DNA from: Bacteroidota bacterium
Lineage (GTDB): Bacteria; Bacteroidota; Bacteroidia; Chitinophagales; Chitinophagaceae
Direction: 5' to 3'
Assembly: GCA_947448725.1 (NCBI GenBank)
Contig: CANFOM010000002.1
Location: forward strand, 1-64,000
DNA: 64,000 nt
The translations under genes were made by a program, and so were the position numbers. The notes below the pieces were generated by a model, which had not been told where the DNA came from, did no database searches, and was given only the letters and a program-made list of their open reading frames with translations. Of the stretch, positions 39,502 through 49,869 are shown in pieces (position 1 is the first letter of the stretch; every line of letters starts with the position of its first letter).

Positions 39502-42006
39502 TTAATAAATAATTTGAAATTCTGGTAATAAAAGGATGGCCCAAAACAAATCCTCAATGGATTCGTTGGTGGGTTGATCTCCTAATAATTTTTTAGCAAT
39601 TTGATATTCTGACAATTGTACTTCTCTTCCCAAAGCACGAACATAAATTTCTTTTATGATGCGGTCTGTTGTAACATATTTTAATTTCCAAGTTTGAGCA
39701 CCTTTTTTAATCATTGAATTAAATCTTTCCCCATTGGTCAATTCAAGTGCTTGTAAAAGATTTGCTTGTGACTCTCTGCTGGTTGCAACGGTTTCTCTAG
39801 TTGGTCTTCCTAATGCAATAAGAAATGGATTATTGCTCACCAAAGCAGCTCTTGCAAATGCAGGATGAGTGAGACTAGGTGTTTTCGTATAGTTAGGATG
39901 ATACATTAACATAGAGTCGGAAAATAATGGGCCGATAGTAGTTGCGGCAGCATCTGCGAATTGTTCTGCAGTCATTCTTTTGCGCAACATTCCAGTAAAT
40001 TGATATTGTTGGGCTATTATTTTAGTAGCATCCTTAAAACCAACAGAGGGTAGTTGGTAAGTTGCAGAAGAAGTAATTAAATAAAGTAATTCCTTGATGT
40101 CTGATTTGTTTTCTTGAAAATGAAAGGCCATCCAATCTAATAAATCTTGATTCCAAGGTTCATTGTCCATGACATCCACTGGCTCAATCAATCCTCGACC
40201 CATCAATTGTGCCCATAATCGATTCACAAGTGTTCTGTAGAATCTTCCATTGGAAGCTTGCACCATCATCGAAGCCAATTGTGCTTGTCGTTCTTTTCGA
40301 GGAGCAGCACTATCAATGGTTCCTAATGTTGACCATAGCATTCGGGTGCCCGTATACTTACCGGTGGGTTTATCACAACGATTAATTTCAAGTGAGCTAT
40401 CAGCAAAAATATTAGCAAAAGCATAAGCGTCCGAAAGTTTCCAGTCACTTATAAAACTATTATGGCAAGAAGCGCATTTTAAATTGAGCCCTAAAAATAT
40501 TTGAGCAACATTTTGAGCCGCTTGCATTTCTGTTCTTTGACTTGCATTGACCACTCCACGCCATTTAATTCCTTCGATAAAACCTTTGGAAGAATCGTTT
40601 GGACTTATCAATTCTTTTACAAACTGATCATAAGGCTTATTAGCCTTTAAAGATTTATACAACCAGTCCGTAATATTGTGTCGGCCTCCTGTGATATAGC
40701 CCGTGCCGGTATAATCATTTCTAAGTGCGTCATTCCAAAAGCTTAGCCAATGAGTTGTATAATCATCTTGTTGGTCCAATAATTTCTTTATCCATAATTC
40801 TCTTTTATTGGGTCTGGTATCTTTAGTAAATTTAGCTAAGTCCTCAGGATTGGGCAGTAAACCAATAATATCCAAGGATACTCTTTTGAAAAAAGTTTTA
40901 TCATCTACTAATTTCGGCCATACCATTTTATTTTTTGTAAAATATTGACTGGTCCATCGGTCTATAGGATTAGTAAGTCCATTGACAATGGGAGGGAGTG
41001 CTGGATTTCTTGGTGCTAATTCAGCGACTCTAAAAATATTTTTTTCAGAACTGTCTGGCCAAGGGGCGCCTTTTTGAATCCAGAATTTAATAATGGCAAT
41101 ATCTCCCTCAGCTAATTTTTTTCCTTTAGAGGGCATTGCGTCCTTGTCTGAAGAGGGTAAGCTAATTCTTCGGAACAATTCACTAGCTGTTAAATCGCCT
41201 GGTACAATTACAGGACCATTTTCGCCGCCTTTAAAAATCATATCTCGACGATCTAATCTAAGGTCTCCTTTAATTTTTTCTGCGCCATGGCATTTATAAC
41301 AGTTATGGGCCAAGATGGCTCTCACTTGAATATTTAATTCAATGGCTTGCTGTTTGGTTAACTTTGTTGTATCATCTTTAAAAGCAGATAGATCAAAATT
41401 TCTCTTGGTACTTCCATCGTAATCCTTACTCCATGGAAGGGTAGAGGAAAGATAGTCCTTGCCATGGGTAAGCGCCGCCCCAAAATGTCCAGCCACCATT
41501 ATTCCTAGCCCACTAATTAAAAGTAAAAGCCGGTATACTTTAATCAGTTGTAAATTATTTTTTTTTAACAAACTGTTTAATAAAATCCAAGTGATGCAAG
41601 CTAAACAAGCAGTGGTGATACCTAGCCATTGATGAATACTTACTAAGTCCTTTTCATAACCACCTTCTTTTGACAATAATAGTCCCATGATGGCTGATAC
41701 ACATGCAAGGATAGCACCAGTGCCAATCAATATTTTTATACCAGGACGTAAACTCGAATTAAAATTTTTTAAAGTGAAAAATTCAAGAAAAGTAGCTAGT
41801 AGAATTAAAGCGACAGGGAAATGAACGGCCATTGGATGCAGTCTACCTAAGAATCGCCAAATCCAAAATGTATTTAAGTTGGCACTTTGGACATTCGATT
41901 CGGCAAATCCATTCAAAGAAATCTGCAAAATGCAAAATAGTATTATCGAACTAATTACGACGTATACTTTTTTACGAGGCCTTGAATTTTTATTTAAATC
42001 TTTCAT
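39502..42006 (-). CDS. DUF1549/DUF1553 protein with membrane N-terminus and planctomycete-type cytochrome c domain
   Basis: CYKCHGAEKIKGDLRLDRRDMIFKGGENGPVIVPGD; FKRVSLDIIGLLPNPEDL; CASCHNSF; FYRTLVNRLWAQLMGRGLIEPVDVMDNEPWN. Confidence 0.9.
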   Translation of the reverse strand: MKDLNKNSRPRKKVYVVISSIILFCILQISLNGFAESNVQSANLNTFWIWRFLGRLHPMAVHFPVALILLATFLEFFTLKNFNSSLRPGIKILIGTGAILACVSAIMGLLLSKEGGYEKDLVSIHQWLGITTACLACITWILLNSLLKKNNLQLIKVYRLLLLISGLGIMVAGHFGAALTHGKDYLSSTLPWSKDYDGSTKRNFDLSAFKDDTTKLTKQQAIELNIQVRAILAHNCYKCHGAEKIKGDLRLDRRDMIFKGGENGPVIVPGDLTASELFRRISLPSSDKDAMPSKGKKLAEGDIAIIKFWIQKGAPWPDSSEKNIFRVAELAPRNPALPPIVNGLTNPIDRWTSQYFTKNKMVWPKLVDDKTFFKRVSLDIIGLLPNPEDLAKFTKDTRPNKRELWIKKLLDQQDDYTTHWLSFWNDALRNDYTGTGYITGGRHNITDWLYKSLKANKPYDQFVKELISPNDSSKGFIEGIKWRGVVNASQRTEMQAAQNVAQIFLGLNLKCASCHNSFISDWKLSDAYAFANIFADSSLEINRCDKPTGKYTGTRMLWSTLGTIDSAAPRKERQAQLASMMVQASNGRFYRTLVNRLWAQLMGRGLIEPVDVMDNEPWNQDLLDWMAFHFQENKSDIKELLYLITSSATYQLPSVGFKDATKIIAQQYQFTGMLRKRMTAEQFADAAATTIGPLFSDSMLMYHPNYTKTPSLTHPAFARAALVSNNPFLIALGRPTRETVATSRESQANLLQALELTNGERFNSMIKKGAQTWKLKYVTTDRIIKEIYVRALGREVQLSEYQIAKKLLGDQPTNESIEDLFWAILLLPEFQIIY

Positions 42007-42111
42007 AAACTATGCAGTTTTAAAGATAAACAAAAATAGTATCAAAAAGTAGCCGAATATATAGGTATGTGAGGGCTTGTAAGCAGTTGATAGGGAATGC
42101 TTTAAATGTAA

Positions 42112-42149
42112 ATGGGCGGAAACAATCATTTTTAATTGTATCCGCCCAT
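42112..42149 (-). terminator. Hairpin downstream of DUF885 gene, possible terminator
   Basis: atgggcgga-a-acaat...attgt-a-tccgcccat perfect outer arms; only a weak T-run downstream on the - strand. Confidence 0.45.
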
Positions 42150-42169
42150 CAAAACAAGGAAGAGGGTAT

Positions 42170-43948
42170 TTATTTTTTACTTGCAGCCCAAACGTCCATC
42201 TTAGCTTCAAATACGTTTAATGGCAATGAGCCATCTTTTAGCACTTCGGTATGAAATTCAGCAGCGCTAAACTTGGTACCTAATTCCATTTCGTATTTTG
42301 TTCTTAATGCTCTAATTTTCATGGCACCCACTTTGTAGCCCAAAGCTTGTCCAGGGTTACTCATATACCTTTCAATTTCTGCAGTGGCGCCTTGCTCACC
42401 AATGGGTTCATTATCCATCATGTATTTGATGGCTTCTTCTCTGCTCATGTTTTTAGTATGAATGGCCACGTCAACAACCAATCTAATGGCACGATGTATT
42501 TCATCACCCAAAGCACCAAAATATTGATAAGGGTCTTTATACAATCCTAATTCTTTTCCAAGCGATTCGCAATACAAAGCCCATCCTTCAACATAAGCAT
42601 TGTGTCCACCGTATCTTCTAAAATTAGGTAGTAAGGTATTTTCTTGTGTTAAGGAAATTTGATAGTGATGTCCAGGAATGGCTTCATGTAAGAACAAAGA
42701 TTCCATGCCAGACGTGGTATTAAATTTAGTAGCATCTAAAATAGGAACATAAAAAATACCAGGTCTAGTGCCATCGGCCGATCCCGAATTGTATTCGGCA
42801 CTTGCAGATGCGGCTCTGAAGGCTTCCGTTTGTCTTATTTCAAAAGGAGTTTTAGGAGCGTGTTCGAATAACTTAATTAAGTTGGGTTGCATTCTTTGGT
42901 GAATGTTTTCAAAGGCATCAATCACTTCTTTTGGTGAATGATAAGGCATGAATTTTTTATCTGTATTTAAGTAATCGAAGAATGATTTTAAATCACCTTT
43001 AAAGCCTACTAAATTTTGAATACTGTCCATGGCTCTTTTAATTCTTGCCACTTCGCTTAATCCAGTTTGGTAAATATCTTCGGGTGTTCTATTAGTAGTG
43101 GTTTGTTGTTTCACTTGATAAGCATACATTTCAACACCCCCTGGGATAGAAGATAAGCCTGAACTTGTTCTAGTTTTTGACAAGTATTCATTTTGCAAGA
43201 AATCGCCTAATTTTTTATAGGTAGGTACAATCACATTTAAAATGGATTGTTCATATTCCTTGGTTAATCTTTCTTTGTCTGCTGCAGAGAAACTAGCAGG
43301 CATAGAATTGATGGGGCCATAAAACAAACTTTTCTTAGCATCCGTTACCACCATGCTTTGCATTTGTGGAATCATTTTTATCACAAGTGATTTTGGAAAT
43401 ACAATACCTGCTTTTATACCTAATTTGAAATTTCCAATAGCAGTATCTGCCCATACAGAGAAAGCACTTACTCTTTTTAACCAGTCGTCATAATCTTTCA
43501 CTTTTTTAAAGGGTTGACCTCCCGTACCAGAGCCAAATTGTGCAATGATTAATGGTAAAGAATTCATTTGATTAAATGGCAAATATTCAAAATGGAATTT
43601 AGTACCCTCCATATTTATTTCCAATTGATCTTTTAATACATCAAAAGATATTTGATCATTAGCACTTAAGGAAGCGCGGTCGTAATTTTTTAAACTATCT
43701 AAAAAGCGTTCGTTGAATTTTTTATACGCTTCGTTGTAGGCAATAGAACCGTCATTGGGAAGTAAATCATTGTATCTTTCGTCACCAATAATGGTGGCTT
43801 CCAAAGGATTTTGTTTTAACCCTTCCTGATAATACAATTCGGTAAGTGCTGCAAAGCTTTTATTGGCTTCCAGATTTGTTTTTGAGGTGTTTTGCTTGCA
43901 AGCACCAATGCTGCTTAGTACCACTAAAGCAAGTATAATTTTTTTCAT
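42170..43948 (-). CDS. DUF885 family lipoprotein (predicted metallopeptidase-like)
   Basis: MKKIILALVVLSSIGAC lipobox; LFLHEAIPGHHYQISLTQE HExxH-like; YVEGWALYCESLGKELGLY. Confidence 0.88.
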   Translation of the reverse strand: MKKIILALVVLSSIGACKQNTSKTNLEANKSFAALTELYYQEGLKQNPLEATIIGDERYNDLLPNDGSIAYNEAYKKFNERFLDSLKNYDRASLSANDQISFDVLKDQLEINMEGTKFHFEYLPFNQMNSLPLIIAQFGSGTGGQPFKKVKDYDDWLKRVSAFSVWADTAIGNFKLGIKAGIVFPKSLVIKMIPQMQSMVVTDAKKSLFYGPINSMPASFSAADKERLTKEYEQSILNVIVPTYKKLGDFLQNEYLSKTRTSSGLSSIPGGVEMYAYQVKQQTTTNRTPEDIYQTGLSEVARIKRAMDSIQNLVGFKGDLKSFFDYLNTDKKFMPYHSPKEVIDAFENIHQRMQPNLIKLFEHAPKTPFEIRQTEAFRAASASAEYNSGSADGTRPGIFYVPILDATKFNTTSGMESLFLHEAIPGHHYQISLTQENTLLPNFRRYGGHNAYVEGWALYCESLGKELGLYKDPYQYFGALGDEIHRAIRLVVDVAIHTKNMSREEAIKYMMDNEPIGEQGATAEIERYMSNPGQALGYKVGAMKIRALRTKYEMELGTKFSAAEFHTEVLKDGSLPLNVFEAKMDVWAASKK

Positions 43949-44184
43949 TTTACAATATTTCCGTAAATGTAAGAAAAATTATAGAATACTTTTCAGCGGT
44001 TGTAAAAGGCGCTCACATTTGAACTTCTCTATGATAGGGGGTGCTTAAAAGACATTTCTTAGTTTATGAATAGAATTCGAGATCGCTGATCTATCGGCCT
44101 AGCATTGCTTAGACCAGGAAAAGTTAGTTAATTATACTTCTGACATTTTATTAAGTTTTATATTTACACTAACCTTAGACGATT

Positions 44185-44372
44185 TTGAAAAAAGACCCTA
44201 TGTTACGAAAGCTAACTTCCCTTATACTTTTTTGCTTATTACTTGCTTGTAAAAAAAATACTGAAATAGCACCTGAAACAACATCGGCCTTGATGGAACC
44301 CGATCCTGCTCAATATGGAATTCCTTTTAAGGCGGTAAGCAGTAAAAGCCAGCCAAACTCAACCCTTCCAAA
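44185..44372 (+). pseudogene. Truncated lipoprotein gene, 5' portion only, running into the glmS 3' end
   Basis: MLRKLTSLILFCLLLACKKNTEIAPETTSALMEPDPAQYGIPFKAV then runs antisense into glmS; the ORF (to 44445) has no plausible mature domain. Confidence 0.5.
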
Positions 44373-46211
44373 CTATTCCACCGTTACACTCTTAGCTAAA
44401 TTTCTTGGCTTGTCGACGTCAATTCCTTTAGCCACACCCACATAATAACTAATTAGTTGCATAGGCACTACACTTAATAATGGAGCAATGACTTCATCAA
44501 TTTCAGGAACGTACATGATATTTTCAGAAAGGGTAGGAAGGGTTTGATCACCTATGCTTGCAACTGCAATAATTTGCCCTTTTCTGGCTTTGATTTCCTG
44601 AATATTAGAAACCACTTTGTCATAATAAATATCTTTAGTGGCTACAAATACAACAGGCAAGGTTTCATCAACTAGTGCAATGGGGCCATGTTTCATTTCG
44701 GCCGCAGGATATCCTTCGGCATGTATATAGGTAATCTCTTTTAATTTTAAAGCACCTTCTAACGCAATAGGAAAATTGTAACCTCTTCCTAGGTATAAAA
44801 AATCTTTGGCGTCTTTAAATTTTAATGCAATTTTTTGTATTACACTCGTATCTGCTAAAATTTCTTTTACTTTTTCAGGAACGGATGCTAGCTCATTGAT
44901 TAAGTGCAAATATCTTTCCTCGGTAATACTGCCTTTTGCTTTGGCCATTTTTAATGCTATCATGGCAAGTACGGTTAGCTGACCTGTAAAAGCTTTGGTA
45001 CTAGCTACCCCAATTTCGGGCCCTGCATGGGTGTAGGCACCTGCATGACTTAATCGGGCAATACTACTTCCCACTGCATTCACAATGCCAAATATAAAAG
45101 CACCTTTTTCTTTGGCACTTTCTAATGCCACTAAGGTATCCGCTGTTTCGCCACTTTGAGAAATAGCAATAATTACATCACCTGGATGAATCACTGGATT
45201 TCGGTATCTAAATTCAGAAGCGTATTCCACTTCCACAGGAATTCGACATAATTCTTCGATAAGGTATTCGGCATACAAACCCGCATGCCAACTAGTACCA
45301 CAGGCCACTATAATAATTCTAGAGGCTTTGGTTAAAGCTTCTATATGATTGTCTACTCCGGCCATTACAATTTGCTGATGTTCTACTATTAATCGTCCTC
45401 TTAAACAATCATAAATGGTTTCGGGTTGTTCAAAAATTTCTTTTAGCATGAAATGATCATAACCGCCTTTTTCAATAGCAGCTAATTCCATATCTAACTT
45501 TTGTATAAAGGGTGTTTGTTTTTCGTTACCCAAATTTTTCAAAATGAGTTCGTCCTTTTTGACAATAGCTATTTCGTAGTCATTTACATAGACAACCTCT
45601 TTCGTGTATTCTATAATTGGGGAGGCGTCACTTGCTAAAAAATGTTCGTCTTTGCCAATGCCAATCACTAAGGGGCTGCCTTTACGCGCGGCAAGAATGG
45701 TTTCTGGATCATCTTGATCAATTAATAAAATACAATAAGCGCCCACAATTCTTTTTAAGGCAATTCTTAATGCTTCTTCTAAACTACTTTTATTATTGTC
45801 TTGAATGTCTTGAATAAAATTTAATAACACTTCTGTGTCAGTATCACTTTTAAAAGTATAGCCTTTGGAAAGCAATTCTTTTTTAATGGCGGCGTAATTT
45901 TCAATAATTCCATTGTGCAACATAGCCAAGCGTCCATTGTTGGATAAGTGAGGGTGAGCATTGCGATCTGATGGTTCTCCATGGGTGGCCCATCTGGTAT
46001 GTCCAATGGCAATATGGGAATGTAAATTTTTACCCAAGACGGCTTCTTCCAATTCTGCTACTTTGCCTTTTTTCTTGTGTACCTGTAACTTCCCCTCTTG
46101 AATGATGGCCACACCGGTACTGTCATAGCCACGGTACTCTAATCGTCTTAATCCTTTAATTACAATGGGGTAAGCTTCTCTATTGCCAATGTATCCTACA
46201 ATGCCACACAT
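44373..46211 (-). CDS. glmS: Glutamine--fructose-6-phosphate aminotransferase
   Basis: MCGIVGYIGNREAYPIVIKGLRRLEYRGYDS ... GIDVDKPRNLAKSVTVE. Confidence 0.97.
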   Translation of the reverse strand: MCGIVGYIGNREAYPIVIKGLRRLEYRGYDSTGVAIIQEGKLQVHKKKGKVAELEEAVLGKNLHSHIAIGHTRWATHGEPSDRNAHPHLSNNGRLAMLHNGIIENYAAIKKELLSKGYTFKSDTDTEVLLNFIQDIQDNNKSSLEEALRIALKRIVGAYCILLIDQDDPETILAARKGSPLVIGIGKDEHFLASDASPIIEYTKEVVYVNDYEIAIVKKDELILKNLGNEKQTPFIQKLDMELAAIEKGGYDHFMLKEIFEQPETIYDCLRGRLIVEHQQIVMAGVDNHIEALTKASRIIIVACGTSWHAGLYAEYLIEELCRIPVEVEYASEFRYRNPVIHPGDVIIAISQSGETADTLVALESAKEKGAFIFGIVNAVGSSIARLSHAGAYTHAGPEIGVASTKAFTGQLTVLAMIALKMAKAKGSITEERYLHLINELASVPEKVKEILADTSVIQKIALKFKDAKDFLYLGRGYNFPIALEGALKLKEITYIHAEGYPAAEMKHGPIALVDETLPVVFVATKDIYYDKVVSNIQEIKARKGQIIAVASIGDQTLPTLSENIMYVPEIDEVIAPLLSVVPMQLISYYVGVAKGIDVDKPRNLAKSVTVE

Positions 46212-46273
46212 ATATTATTATTTGGATGATTATTCAATATTTTATACGAAATTAGACATTTATATTTTAATGA

Positions 46274-46882
46274 ATGGCAGTATTGCAAAATTTTGATTTT
46301 ACCCAGGAGTATACCTTAGAAAATGAACGAGTGTTATTGAGGCCACTATTGCTTTCGGATCATTCCTTACTAGAAAAATATGTCATCGAAGAGCCCGACT
46401 TATGGCAATATTCTTTAGTGGCGATCAATGACAGTGCCGATCTGGAAAATTATCTCCAAGAAGCCCTAAAAGCTAGAAATCAAAAAACGGCCTATCCATT
46501 TATTGTATTTGATAAGTTACTTCAACAATATGTTGGGTGTACTCGTTTTTATGATATTCAATTGCCTTTTAATAGCACCCAATTAGGGTATACTTGGTAC
46601 AGTAAAAAAGTATGGGGGACTGGATTAAATCAACATTGTAAATTTTTACTTTTACAATTTGCTTTTGATCAAATAAGTTTTGAAAGAGTTGAATTTAGAG
46701 CAGACAATAACAACAAAAGAAGCATTGCTGCGATGCAAAAAATTGGCTGCACGATTGAGGGGGTCTTAAGAAATCATTTACCTATGCCTAATGGAACAAG
46801 GCGCGATTCTATTGTGTTAAGTATCTTAAAACCAGAATGGATAGCCAAGCTAAAACAAAATTTAGCGGCTCAATTAAAGTAA
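46274..46882 (+). CDS. GNAT family N-acetyltransferase (RimJ/RimL-like)
   Basis: ENERVLLRPLLLSDHSLLEKYV; FERVEFRADNNNKRSIAAMQKIGCTIEGVLRNHL. Confidence 0.9.
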   Translation: MAVLQNFDFTQEYTLENERVLLRPLLLSDHSLLEKYVIEEPDLWQYSLVAINDSADLENYLQEALKARNQKTAYPFIVFDKLLQQYVGCTRFYDIQLPFNSTQLGYTWYSKKVWGTGLNQHCKFLLLQFAFDQISFERVEFRADNNNKRSIAAMQKIGCTIEGVLRNHLPMPNGTRRDSIVLSILKPEWIAKLKQNLAAQLK

Positions 46883-48271
46883 AGTGCCTTGTAGGAATAA
46901 ATAGGCTAAACTAAAATAAATAAGTATTGCAGTTACATCCACCAAAGTGGCAACAAATGGAGCAGAGGAAACTGCGGGGTCAGCGCCTAGCCTTTTTAAA
47001 ACAATAGGCAACATTGAGCCTGTAATGGTTCCCCATATAACAACTCCCAAGATAGTGAAGCCAATAGTAACAGCTATCAATAACCAATGTGCACCATAAA
47101 ATCCTGGAACAATCATATGCCATGCTGTTACTCTGAAAAATCCAAGTACGCCTAATAATACGCCCAATAAAAATCCACTTATTATTTCTCTTCTTAATAT
47201 TTTCCACCAATCTGCAATCGTAATTTCACCCACTGACATTGCTTGTATGATAAGTGTCGATGATTGTGATCCAGAATTACCACCCGTTGATAATATTAAT
47301 GGAATAAAACTTGCAAGTACTAATACTTTGGCTAATTCATCTTCGAAATAACCCATGGCGGTGGCTGTAAATAATTCCCCAATAAATAATACCACCAGCC
47401 AAGTAATTCTTTTTTTGAATAATTTTAAAATAGAAATATCTAAATAGGGTTCATTCAACGCTTCTGTACCTCCCATTTTTTGCATATCCTCGCTAAACTC
47501 TTCATTGGTTACCCATAAGATATCATCAATGGTTACAATCCCTAATAATACATCGTTGTCATCCACTACAGGTATGGCAGTTCGGTTATTCATTTTAAAT
47601 ACCTGATTCGCATGCTCTTGGTCATCATACACATTTAATGCTACAAAGCGGCCATCAATAATATCTGCAACAATATCCTCTGGATTAGCCAATAATAAAT
47701 CTCTAATTCTAATGTCGTCTATCAGTCCGCCTTTTTCATCAATAATATAGATAACGTCAATGGTCTCTGAATTTTTACCATGTTTACGAATGGTTTCTAT
47801 TACTTGTGCAACAGTAAACTGAGGGTAAACGTAAACATAATCGGGAGTCATCAAACGGCCCACACTATCTTCAGGATAACCTAAAAGGGATAAAGTAATT
47901 TTACGTTCTTCCGGATCCAATAATTTGATTAAGTCTCTTATGGCCGCTTTTGGTAATTCTTCTAAGAAGTCGGTACGGTCATCTGGAGGTAGTTCATTTA
48001 AGATTTTAGCTGTTTTTCGAGCAGGCAATTCTTTAATGATATCCTTTTGTTGATTAATATCTAATATTTTAAAAACACTCACCGCACGATGCACCGTCAT
48101 ATTGTCAATGATGGTGGCTTCATTTTCGGGAAATTCATTCACCAATTCCACTACATCACTAATGTTTTGTTCATCTAGAAATTCTCTTAATAGATGCATG
48201 TCATTTTTGGATAAAATATCCAAGAATACTTCTGATAAATTTATTTCTTGTGCTTCTAGTTCAACTGACAT
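46874..48271 (-). CDS. mgtE: Magnesium transporter
   Basis: MgtE N domain (ELPPDDRTDFLEELP), CBS pair, C-terminal TM domain GGNSGSQSSTLIIQAMSVGEI. Confidence 0.95.
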   Translation of the reverse strand: MSVELEAQEINLSEVFLDILSKNDMHLLREFLDEQNISDVVELVNEFPENEATIIDNMTVHRAVSVFKILDINQQKDIIKELPARKTAKILNELPPDDRTDFLEELPKAAIRDLIKLLDPEERKITLSLLGYPEDSVGRLMTPDYVYVYPQFTVAQVIETIRKHGKNSETIDVIYIIDEKGGLIDDIRIRDLLLANPEDIVADIIDGRFVALNVYDDQEHANQVFKMNNRTAIPVVDDNDVLLGIVTIDDILWVTNEEFSEDMQKMGGTEALNEPYLDISILKLFKKRITWLVVLFIGELFTATAMGYFEDELAKVLVLASFIPLILSTGGNSGSQSSTLIIQAMSVGEITIADWWKILRREIISGFLLGVLLGVLGFFRVTAWHMIVPGFYGAHWLLIAVTIGFTILGVVIWGTITGSMLPIVLKRLGADPAVSSAPFVATLVDVTAILIYFSLAYLFLQGTLL

Positions 48272-48299
48272 GGGTGCAAGGTAAGAAAAATCCTAAAGG

Positions 48300-48701
48300 A
48301 TGCCTTATATTTATAGCATGATTCTACCCATTCTTACTATTGCCCCATCCCCAAATAGAGGTCGGGGTGTATTTGCTACTGAGCCTATTGCAAGTGGCAC
48401 TGTGATTGAAATAGCGCCTGTTATTGTGGTGGATAATATCCAAAGAACAAAACTAGAAGAGACTTTATTGTATGATTATATTTTTGAATGGGGAGAGGAT
48501 CACAAAAGCGCAGCCATTGGCTTGGGCTATATATCTATGTACAATCATGCTATTGAGCCCAATTGTAGGTATGATATGGATTATGAAGCGGAAACGATGA
48601 GCATTACAACTATTAAGGCAATTGAAGTGGGCGATGAGCTTTTCATTAATTACAATGCCGAAGGGGCCGAAGAAAAACCAGTCTGGTTTGAATTACATTA
48701 A
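48300..48701 (+). CDS. SET domain-containing protein
   Basis: APSPNRGRGVFATEPIASGTVIEIAPV; YISMYNHAIEPNCRYDMDYEAETMSITTIKAIEVGDELFINYNA. Confidence 0.88.
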   Translation: MPYIYSMILPILTIAPSPNRGRGVFATEPIASGTVIEIAPVIVVDNIQRTKLEETLLYDYIFEWGEDHKSAAIGLGYISMYNHAIEPNCRYDMDYEAETMSITTIKAIEVGDELFINYNAEGAEEKPVWFELH

Positions 48702-48727
48702 GACCCTTGAGTATTGTTCCAATTCTT

Positions 48728-49843
48728 TTAATAAAACAATAAGCAAACTGGCATCGATACCTTAATACTATTTCCAGTATTGGTCAATTCCCCAGTGGTG
48801 GCATTGCGTTTAAATACAATTACATTATCGGATTCTTGGTTGGCGACTAATAGCCAATTCCCATCTGGGGTCATGGTAAAATTACGGGGGGCATTTCCTT
48901 GTGTGGAATAATAACTAATATGTTTTTCGTCTAATTTCCCATTAGGCAACACCGGAAGTTTTACAATATTATTTTCAGTGCCTCTATTGGTTGCGTATAA
49001 AAATAATCCGTCGGGTGATAAATGAATATCGGCACTTCCATGAATTGTTGTGGCAGCAGCCGGGTGAATAGCTAAAGTTTGTATAAAACTAGCCACTCCT
49101 TTTGTAAAACGGTAAACGCTAATGCTTCCTGTGAGTTCTTCAATAATATAAATGAATTTACCATTGGCAGAGAAAGTTAAATGTCGGGGCCCAGCACCTG
49201 GACTAGATGGAATGTTTTTTGCTTTTTGTTCATCAAGTGGGGGGCTATTTTTAAATTGATAAGGATAAATGGATACCTGATCGGTTCCTAAATCGGGGGT
49301 TAATAAATATTTGCCCTCGGGAGAAAAAAACAATCCATGCACATGTGCTTTTTCTTGCCTTCCTTTATTGACGCTGCTTCCACTGTGTTGAATAAATTGT
49401 TGAGGATTGGATATTTGACCATCTGCAAAGCGATGAAAACTAGTAAGACTTCCACCCATATAATTGGCGACAAATAAATTACGTTGATCGGGGCTTAAAG
49501 CAATATAACAAGGGCTGGCGCCTTTGCTGCTTTTGTTTTGCAATAAATTTAATTGATTATTTTTTAAACTATAAACGCTAACGCTTCCCTCGGCACTTTC
49601 ATTTACTGCGTATACATTTTGTTTGTCTTTTGAAATGGTTAAGTAAGAAGGATTTTTGGCGCTATCGGTATGGCTAATTTCGGTAGCCTTTCCTGTTGCC
49701 GTATCAAAATGAAATAAGTAAATGCCCTTGCTTCCTTTTTGGGTGTAAGTACCAATCAATAAATTGGCATCTTGAGCGATAGTACTTAATTGTATTAATA
49801 AGGCTAGGGAAAACAAGAATGATTTTATTGGGTGTAGGGTCAT
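48728..49843 (-). CDS. Lactonase family beta-propeller protein (6-phosphogluconolactonase-like)
   Basis: LLIGTYTQKGSKGIYLFHFDTATGKATE; GPRHLTFSANGKFIYIIEEL. Confidence 0.9.
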   Translation of the reverse strand: MTLHPIKSFLFSLALLIQLSTIAQDANLLIGTYTQKGSKGIYLFHFDTATGKATEISHTDSAKNPSYLTISKDKQNVYAVNESAEGSVSVYSLKNNQLNLLQNKSSKGASPCYIALSPDQRNLFVANYMGGSLTSFHRFADGQISNPQQFIQHSGSSVNKGRQEKAHVHGLFFSPEGKYLLTPDLGTDQVSIYPYQFKNSPPLDEQKAKNIPSSPGAGPRHLTFSANGKFIYIIEELTGSISVYRFTKGVASFIQTLAIHPAAATTIHGSADIHLSPDGLFLYATNRGTENNIVKLPVLPNGKLDEKHISYYSTQGNAPRNFTMTPDGNWLLVANQESDNVIVFKRNATTGELTNTGNSIKVSMPVCLLFY

Positions 49844-49869
49844 TTTATTTTTTTTATTGGTAAATGCTA

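Noticed and set aside
43949-44372. Tn7-like insertion downstream of glmS
   Set aside because: No transposon ends, target duplication or tns genes visible in the window; only a truncated ORF remains.
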